Assembly (NCBI GenBank): GCA_950096895.1
Contig: CATNBF010000008.1
Span: 1-44,160 of the forward strand
DNA from: an uncultured bacterium
GTDB lineage: Bacteria > Pseudomonadota > Alphaproteobacteria > Rs-D84
Length of the DNA stretch: 44,160 nt
Reading direction: 5' to 3'
Shown here: positions 37,849 to 44,160 of the stretch, in pieces
How the letters are laid out: each line of letters begins with the position of its first letter
How positions within the stretch are numbered: the first letter of the stretch is position 1
Notes under the pieces: generated by a model
What the model saw: the letters and a program-made list of their open reading frames with translations, nothing else
The model's database searches: none
What the model was told of the DNA's origin: nothing
Program-made: the position numbers and the translations under genes

Positions 37849-37981
37849 TAGTTAATTTATTTTTTTATGATGATGTGTGGGCATTACGACGCGTGATGGA
37901 AAATATATGTTGTTTATTGACATGATTTGGGTATATAATCAATAGGCCTTTATCATTAACATAAAAACAAAGGAATATCCC

Positions 37982-39220
37982 ATGAAAATCAAACCGTTCG
38001 CAGGTGTGCGTCCCCCAAAAGAATTGGCCGCCGATGTGGCATCACGTCCGTATGACGTCTTGAATTCGGCCGAGGCCAAGATGGAAGCCGGTGAAAAATC
38101 ACTGTTGCATATTATCAAGCCGGAAATTGATTTCGACCCGATTGCAGACGAACATTCTCAGCCGGTGTATGACAAAGCGGTGGAAAATTTCAAACTGTGG
38201 CAGCAGCGTGGCTGGCTGGTTCAAGATCCAAAGGAAATGTATTACATCTATGCCCAGACAATGGACGGCCGGACACAATACGGATTGGTTGCGGCGGCCA
38301 ATGTTGATGATTATATGAATGGGGCCATTAAAAAGCATGAATTAACCCGCAAGGACAAAGAAGATGATCGTATGATTCATGTTCGCATCCAAGATGCAAA
38401 TATTGAACCGGTATTTTTTGCCTATCCCGATGTTGCGGAAATGAATGAAATTGTTGAAAACATTGTGAAAAACAATGCCCCAGAATATGATTTTGTGGCT
38501 GACGATGGGTTTGGACATACGTTCTGGGCGATCCACGACGATGCCATTAATGCCCGCATTACAGAAATCTTTGCGAACATTCCGGCGTTGTATGTGGCCG
38601 ATGGTCATCACCGGACGGCGGCGGCGGCACGCGTTGGCGCGGAAAAGCGGGATAACAACCCCAATCACACCGGGGCCGAAGAATACAATTATTTCTTGGC
38701 CGTGATTTTCCCCGAAAGTCAGTTAAAGATTATTGACTATAACCGTGTGGTTAAAGATTTGAACGGTTTAACGCCAGATGAATTCTTGGACAAATTGTCG
38801 GAATCGTTTGACGTGGTTGACATGGGGACAGATGTGTACAAGCCCAATGCCCTGCATAATTTTGGCATGTATCTGAATGGCAAGTGGTACAGTCTGACCG
38901 CGCGCGCGGGCACATACGATGACAATGACCCGATTGGGGTGTTGGATGTAACCGTGCTGTCGAATCTGGTGTTTGATCAGATCTTGGATCTGGGCGATTT
39001 ACGTACCAGCAAGCGGATTGATTTTGTCGGGGGAATCCGGGGCCTGGGTGAATTGCAAAAACGCGTGGATTCTGGTGAAATGGCGGCGGCGTTCGCGCTG
39101 TATCCGGTCACAATGCGCCAGATTATTAACATTGCCGACAGCGGGAACATCATGCCGCCGAAAACGACATGGTTTGAACCGAAACTGCGCAGTGGGTTGG
39201 TCATCCACAAACTGTCGTAA
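37982..39220 (+). CDS. DUF1015 family protein
   Basis: MKIKPFAGVRPPKELAADVASRPYDVLNSAEA..YVADGHHRTAAAARV..YNYFLAVIFPESQLKIIDYNRVV. Confidence 0.88.
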   Translation: MKIKPFAGVRPPKELAADVASRPYDVLNSAEAKMEAGEKSLLHIIKPEIDFDPIADEHSQPVYDKAVENFKLWQQRGWLVQDPKEMYYIYAQTMDGRTQYGLVAAANVDDYMNGAIKKHELTRKDKEDDRMIHVRIQDANIEPVFFAYPDVAEMNEIVENIVKNNAPEYDFVADDGFGHTFWAIHDDAINARITEIFANIPALYVADGHHRTAAAARVGAEKRDNNPNHTGAEEYNYFLAVIFPESQLKIIDYNRVVKDLNGLTPDEFLDKLSESFDVVDMGTDVYKPNALHNFGMYLNGKWYSLTARAGTYDDNDPIGVLDVTVLSNLVFDQILDLGDLRTSKRIDFVGGIRGLGELQKRVDSGEMAAAFALYPVTMRQIINIADSGNIMPPKTTWFEPKLRSGLVIHKLS

Positions 39221-39233
39221 TGATAAACACGAT

Positions 39234-39263
39234 AAAAAACACCGGCGTTTGCCGGTGTTTTTT
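39234..39263. terminator. Bidirectional terminator
   Basis: AAAAAACACCGGCgtttGCCGGTGTTTTTT. Confidence 0.88.
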
Positions 39264-39279
39264 ATCGGGGGTGTCATAT

Positions 39280-40713
39280 TTACCGGGTGCGTCGATGTAT
39301 GCCCATGGCGGCAAACAATTTCGACCGGTAATCATTTTCCCATTCATAATCGACTGCGTCCCGCGATTTGATGCCATGCCGCACCAGAAAATCGTTCTGA
39401 CGCATGCAATAGTCAAACTGGGCCTGTATCCCCAGGGATGCAATCTTTCGTGCAAATGGCGTATGAAAGAATTCTGGGCGAAATTCTTCTTCCCATGACA
39501 GGCGGATTCTGTCCCCGTCCCACAGGCATCCCGATATCAAATCCGGCGCATTGCGACCGATGGTATGGTCGGCGATGGCCACCGCAATCTGGGTGCGTGT
39601 GATCGGCATCATGTTGGGATAGTTTTTGGCAATAAATTTCTGGGCAATGGCCGCGCCTGCGGGCCCGTGGTTCAGGCACCAACTGTCGTTTGTTCGTGCG
39701 CAATCATGTAATCCGGCTGCGATTAAGACCGGCAACGGGTCGGTCGCCGTTGTTATTGCGCATTCCAGGGCGTACATCGCCACCTGGGCCGTGTGGTTCA
39801 GGCCATGGTATCCAAATTCCGCCTGGTGTGTGACGGCACGAATCTGGGGCAGGATTTCGTCATAAAACATCCCCATATAATAAATCTTGGCCCGCGTTGC
39901 CCGGCGCAAGGTTTCATATCGGCGCGCCAGATTTGTATTGGTGTATAAATCCCGCTTGTGCGTGTTCAGGGTATAATGATAATCCAATTCCAAATTGATG
40001 TCGTATTTTTCTTCGTCGGTTATGGGCCGGATTGGCGTCATATCCACCCGTCCCCCGTGGGGATGGGCCACCAATGGTGTGCGTCCCAGGATGTGAACGT
40101 TTTCCGAACGAAAGACGATATATGACGTGTGTCCCCGGTCTTCTATACGGTTATTGTAATGAAATCCGTCGTATCCCATGGATTCAAAGTAATGAATCAT
40201 CCGCTGGGAACATAGGTGGTATTGGTCGATTTCGTGTGGCAGATAATATCCCGAACGCGCCGTCGCCACCGGATACAGCGTGTCGGACATCAATTCTGCG
40301 CGGACATCGTCCGCCGGCATGCGGAACGGTTCGACAAACATGTCGTCGATAAATTTGGGCACCCCGGCAATCTGCATTTCATGTGTAATATGATACAGCA
40401 TTGCCCCCCGAAAGTAATTGAATTCATGGTGTCCGGCAATATCTTGGATTTCATATGTATTGTCCATGTTTAACTGTACAGGAATAACCCGCCCAGGTAT
40501 TTGGGGTTCGGCCGGCGCATCAAACACATCGCAATAGGCCATATCAAACTGTTTATCGCGAATAATGTCAAAAATTTCAGAACTAGCCACGCGATTATCC
40601 AAAATATGCTGGGCTGCGCGGCGTGACCCAAAGTGCGATAAAGGCCGGAATCGATCAAACTGATTCCGAGTGCCGTGGTAAAAAATCGTGTCTGTTTCAA
40701 TAAATTTTGTCAT
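39280..40713 (-). CDS. Putative fusion: ADP-ribosyltransferase-like N-terminus plus HD-domain C-terminus
   Basis: DTIFYHGTRNQFDRFRPLSHFGSRRAAQHIL; MGYDGFHYNNRIEDRGHTSYIVFRSENVHIL; then GYHGLNHTAQVAMYALE..VLIAAGLHDCAR..VAIADHTIG (HD). Confidence 0.6.
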   Translation of the reverse strand: MTKFIETDTIFYHGTRNQFDRFRPLSHFGSRRAAQHILDNRVASSEIFDIIRDKQFDMAYCDVFDAPAEPQIPGRVIPVQLNMDNTYEIQDIAGHHEFNYFRGAMLYHITHEMQIAGVPKFIDDMFVEPFRMPADDVRAELMSDTLYPVATARSGYYLPHEIDQYHLCSQRMIHYFESMGYDGFHYNNRIEDRGHTSYIVFRSENVHILGRTPLVAHPHGGRVDMTPIRPITDEEKYDINLELDYHYTLNTHKRDLYTNTNLARRYETLRRATRAKIYYMGMFYDEILPQIRAVTHQAEFGYHGLNHTAQVAMYALECAITTATDPLPVLIAAGLHDCARTNDSWCLNHGPAGAAIAQKFIAKNYPNMMPITRTQIAVAIADHTIGRNAPDLISGCLWDGDRIRLSWEEEFRPEFFHTPFARKIASLGIQAQFDYCMRQNDFLVRHGIKSRDAVDYEWENDYRSKLFAAMGIHRRTR

Positions 40714-40823
40714 GTTCGTTCTTGTATTTTGTATAGTCGCGAAATAATAATACAAATAATTTTATTTGGCAATAATATTTTTAATGAAAAGATAAAAATC
40801 CGGTGATATGATTAAGCTAGCTT

Positions 40824-40898
40824 GGTCCCATCGTCTAGAGGTCAGGACGTCAGATTCTCATTCTGAAAACACGGGTTCAATTCCCGTTGGGACTGCCA
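40824..40898 (+). tRNA. tRNA-Glu(CTC)
   Basis: GGTCCCATCGTCTAGAGG..TCAGA-TTCTCAT-TCTGA..CGGGTTCAATTCCCG..TGGGACTGCCA; anticodon CTC. Confidence 0.93.
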
Positions 40899-40902
40899 TA
40901 AT

Positions 40903-40932
40903 AAAAAACGCCGTGATCGGCGTATTTTTATT
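40903..40932. terminator. Bidirectional terminator after tRNA-Glu
   Basis: AAAAAACGCCGtgatCGGCGTATTTTT. Confidence 0.75.
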
Positions 40933-40938
40933 TGATTT

Positions 40939-41670
40939 TCATGCTTTCTGGGCGCACAGCTTGTCATATTCGGCATTGACCACAGCCATAAATTCACGAA
41001 CCCCAGGCCGGGGATCAGATCGTAACAAGGCCCCAAAATCACCAAAACGGCAATCTTCCCAATCAATAACAGCCGTGATGCGACCACTGGTGGTGTCGAC
41101 CAGAAAGTTATCATAAATATCCCAATGATACCACCCCAGCCCCGGGGCCGGACGCATCTGGGGGTTGGGTTTCAGATGGCGAATTTCGGCCGGATCGGAT
41201 GATGCGATAACACAGATAAAGTGGGCAATTTGGCGGGCCAATTGATCGTGCAGGCGCGTTTGGATTTCGCGTGGCATACCGCGCATACCAACCCCCGGCA
41301 TCAGTTCATATTTTCGGATCAAAATTCCCCGATATTCGATTAATTCGACCGATGGGATATAAAGGGGGGAAATCGGTCGCAATGCATCAACAATAGATTT
41401 TTCCCGTATGGCCATCGTTCGATAATCCCGATGGCGCAGGGGAAATTTATAAATATATTGATTATTGGCGGCGATCAACAGGCTTTTTGCGCGAAACCCG
41501 ATCATAAAGCGGATATTTGCCAAAGGCTGGCCCAGATCGTGGCGGATAAAGCGCAAGTATGTCAGCACCGGTGAATTTAATATCACACGCAGCTTTTTAC
41601 GGTGCTCTTGATTATAGACGAATGCACAGATAATATTGGTCAGAAAACGTCGCACAGCAGAGATTAACAT
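40939..41670 (-). CDS. APH/choline-kinase-like phosphotransferase
   Basis: LLIAANNQYIYKFPLRH; GWYHWDIYDNFLVDTTSGRITAVIDWEDCRFGDF (HxD..N, DWE). Start at MLISAVRRFL preferred. Confidence 0.7.
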   Translation of the reverse strand: MLISAVRRFLTNIICAFVYNQEHRKKLRVILNSPVLTYLRFIRHDLGQPLANIRFMIGFRAKSLLIAANNQYIYKFPLRHRDYRTMAIREKSIVDALRPISPLYIPSVELIEYRGILIRKYELMPGVGMRGMPREIQTRLHDQLARQIAHFICVIASSDPAEIRHLKPNPQMRPAPGLGWYHWDIYDNFLVDTTSGRITAVIDWEDCRFGDFGALLRSDPRPGVREFMAVVNAEYDKLCAQKA

Positions 41671-41713
41671 AATAATTATATTTATCACATGCCCATTATG
41701 GATGCAAGGCAAT

Positions 41714-42538
41714 TTATCGGCCGCCCGCCCGGCCCAGGGTTTGGATGACGATTTTATCAATAATAGATGCACTGTATTCTGATATCTTGGACTGGGGGGC
41801 CAGGTGGGCCGCATATTGTGCCCCCAATGCACCCCGGTTCGGATCAGCACAGTCGACATAATGTGAAAATTCGTGGGCCAGTGTACCCAGAATTGCCACA
41901 TGCAATGGGATGCGTTCTTTGACATATATTTTGGCAATATTTGGTCGATGAACAAGGATAATATACGTGGCGGTTTTATCCATTTGATATCGCATGCGAA
42001 TACACAGCCCCATCAATGTATCCCGTTTGGTTTTAGGTGGTGTAATGTTTGATGGGACGTCGTCCCAAGAATCAATCAGAAATACATGGGGGGCGGGGGC
42101 CGATATTGTCATATTATGTATTAAATTATGGGTCAAAAGGCGTAAATATCCAGTATATTTTTCGGATGAAATTATCAAAGCCATTCGCATAAACATAGAA
42201 TGAATATGTTTATATTTATTATTTAATTTGTTCAGTTCAGATAGATATTCTTTGGCCACGTCTTTTGTCGCATTCATAGAGAAAATCGCCTGGGCCATAA
42301 TGGCATGGGGATTGGTAAATGTTTTTTTGATCAACCGGCTATAATCTGGGTCAAATGTTGAAAAGGGGCCATTTATATATTCCAAATCTGGCGATCCCAG
42401 AAATTCTTCGCGTGTCATGTTCTTTGGGCGAAACGATTCCCGGGCCGTGGCCATGCGTGCCCGGGTATTACCACTGATCCAAGATGTGTTTGTATTTTTC
42501 ATAAAATCGATATTAATATGGGAATTATGCCGTGGCAA
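41714..42538 (-). CDS. Putative HExxH metallopeptidase-like protein
   Basis: VAILGTLAHEFSHYVDCADPNRGALGAQYAAH; shares LGTLAHE..H with the 1731 gene. Confidence 0.6.
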   Translation of the reverse strand: MPRHNSHINIDFMKNTNTSWISGNTRARMATARESFRPKNMTREEFLGSPDLEYINGPFSTFDPDYSRLIKKTFTNPHAIMAQAIFSMNATKDVAKEYLSELNKLNNKYKHIHSMFMRMALIISSEKYTGYLRLLTHNLIHNMTISAPAPHVFLIDSWDDVPSNITPPKTKRDTLMGLCIRMRYQMDKTATYIILVHRPNIAKIYVKERIPLHVAILGTLAHEFSHYVDCADPNRGALGAQYAAHLAPQSKISEYSASIIDKIVIQTLGRAGGR

Positions 42539-42627
42539 GGAAATAATCCATCAAAAAACAGGTAAAAATTCACTTGTGAAAAAATGCGCAACCGGTTATA
42601 ATTCCTGGCGTAGAACAGATTTTACCT

Positions 42628-42736
42628 ATGCCTAATCTAAACCACCCTTTGGATTAGGCATTTTTTACTAAAACACAATGCCCGGTTTTCTGGGCTTTTT
42701 TAATGCCCCACTATGCCTAATCCAAAGGGTGGTTTT
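42628..42736. repeat. Nested inverted repeat / alternative hairpins upstream of surface protein gene
   Basis: AACCACCCTTTGGATTAGGCAT (42640-42661) and ATGCCTAATCCAAAGGGTGGTT (42713-42734) are perfect inverted copies; ATGCCTAATC also at 42629 pairs locally with GATTAGGCAT. Confidence 0.8.
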
Positions 42737-42754
42737 TTAATGTGGGGGACGAAA

Positions 42755-44160
42755 ATGAAGAGAATTCTGACGGTTTTATGTGGCGCATTAATGTGCATGG
42801 CGGTTGCGCTGTGCCTGGGGCGGGCCGATGCCGCTGAAATGGTGAATGTTGAATACATTCATAATGCGATCAAACAAAAGTGGGACATTACCGTGCCGTA
42901 CAATGCCGCGCTGCGTGACCCACGGGTGGCGGCGAATATGAAATATTTACTAACGGCCGTGGACGTTGCAAACGAAATGCTAAACGGCGGGGCGACGACG
43001 GATTACGGCAATGGCGCGTACGCCACGCTGGCGGCGGCAGATACGGCGGCGACGCTGGCGGCGGTTGAAACATTGATTAAAAAGGAAAAATCGGCGACAT
43101 TTGCAATTACAACGACCCCGAACACCAGTACTTTTTCATTTCGGATGTCGGCCATGGGGAACTTTACAGTTGATTGGGGCGATGGGCTGGTTGAAGAAAT
43201 CGCGCGTACAGATACAACGGAAACAACATACAGTCATACGTATTCCACCGCGGGCGAATATAGGATTGGCTTTGATGGCAAGGCCACAGGATATATTGCG
43301 TATGCCCAGACCGCAGCGATTAGTTTTTATGATTATAGTGGGAACGAAAGTCTGGCACGGATTTCTGGAAGTTTAGGAAAGATATTCCCCACCATTGGTG
43401 ATGGCAGTTCCAGTGACAAAAATCCGTCGTTCTATCAAACATTTGCTAACTGTAAATCCCTGGGGGGGACGATCCCAGAAAATCTGTTTTCAGATATTAC
43501 AGGTGGTACATTACCGATGTTTATGTTTTCTGATACATTTAGCGGTTGTTCGGGGTTAACCGGTCCAATCCCAGAAAATTTGTTTTCCAATATTCATGGG
43601 GCCCCGTCAATTTATATTTTTACTTCGACTTTTGAAGGTTGTTCTGGATTGACGGGGCAAATTCCATCGGGGTTATTTGCAGGGATTTCGGGCGCACCCG
43701 TCGAAGGAATGTTTGGACGTACGTTTGCTGGTTGTTCGGGGTTAACCGGTTCTATTCCAGAAAATTTTTTTGCAGGAATCAAGGGGACGCCCCAAATGGC
43801 TATGTTTGCAGGAACTTTTGATGGGTGTTCGGGTCTGACCGGTGAAATTCCATCGGGGTTATTTAGCGGAATATCCGGTCGATCAGTGTATGGTATGTTT
43901 CCATATACTTTTGAAAACTGCTCTGGCTTAACATCCATTGGGGATGGTCTGTTTGGGGATTTGTCGGGTAACGATTATGGTGATATGTTTGTAACCACAT
44001 TTGCCGGGTGCACATCATTAACCGGGCCATCGGCGCGAACAACATCGGGTAAGTATTTGTATGAGATTTGGCCCGATGCAGATATAAGTGCTGTTAGAAA
44101 ATGCTATTCTGGGGCAACGGGGTTGAGTGACTATGCCAATATCCCAGATGCGTGGAAATA
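42755..44160 (+). CDS. Exported surface protein, PKD-like segment plus tandem 31-aa BspA-like leucine-rich repeats (3' truncated by window)
   Basis: Manual translation MKRILTVLCGALMCMAVALCLGRADAAEMVNVEYIHNAIKQKW..; FTVDWGDGLVEE..YSHTYSTAGEYRI; repeats TF.GCSGLTG.IP..LF.GI.G.P...MF; open to base 44160, hence absent from the ORF track. Confidence 0.88.
   Translation, partial: MKRILTVLCGALMCMAVALCLGRADAAEMVNVEYIHNAIKQKWDITVPYNAALRDPRVAANMKYLLTAVDVANEMLNGGATTDYGNGAYATLAAADTAATLAAVETLIKKEKSATFAITTTPNTSTFSFRMSAMGNFTVDWGDGLVEEIARTDTTETTYSHTYSTAGEYRIGFDGKATGYIAYAQTAAISFYDYSGNESLARISGSLGKIFPTIGDGSSSDKNPSFYQTFANCKSLGGTIPENLFSDITGGTLPMFMFSDTFSGCSGLTGPIPENLFSNIHGAPSIYIFTSTFEGCSGLTGQIPSGLFAGISGAPVEGMFGRTFAGCSGLTGSIPENFFAGIKGTPQMAMFAGTFDGCSGLTGEIPSGLFSGISGRSVYGMFPYTFENCSGLTSIGDGLFGDLSGNDYGDMFVTTFAGCTSLTGPSARTTSGKYLYEIWPDADISAVRKCYSGATGLSDYANIPDAWK

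Overview
44.2 kb window that looks like a chromosomal segment of an alphaproteobacterium; lineage is inferred, not proven. It opens with a 5S rRNA. Housekeeping genes include rpmE, mrcA/ponA, mraY-ftsW-murG, comF, valS, an acyl-ACP thioesterase, rpmH, gyrA, a MerR regulator, a DUF1015 gene, tRNA-Gln(TTG) and tRNA-Glu(CTC). Accessory content: (i) a region at about 0.7-3.0 kb with several apparently frameshifted genes; (ii) an orphan kinase-like protein; (iii) an array of five VirB6/TrbL-like polytopic proteins; (iv) an AT-rich island behind tRNA-Gln (about 31.1-37.9 kb) with PHP, Arr-like ADP-ribosyltransferase, HD, TrpF-like barrel and Type II restriction-modification genes; (v) an ART-like plus HD fusion, an APH-like kinase and an HExxH protein at 39.3-42.5 kb; (vi) a surface protein with 31-aa leucine-rich repeats running off the right edge, which the supplied ORF track missed. 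The most interesting signal is non-coding: three copies of a roughly 200-nt structured RNA. Two copies flank rpmH-gyrA-merR; a divergent third lies on the minus strand between the VirB6-like array and mrcA. They share a closing stem, hairpins and a predicted pseudoknot supported by compensatory changes. I do not recognise it as a known family. All calls come from reading the sequence and the supplied translations; no database search was run.
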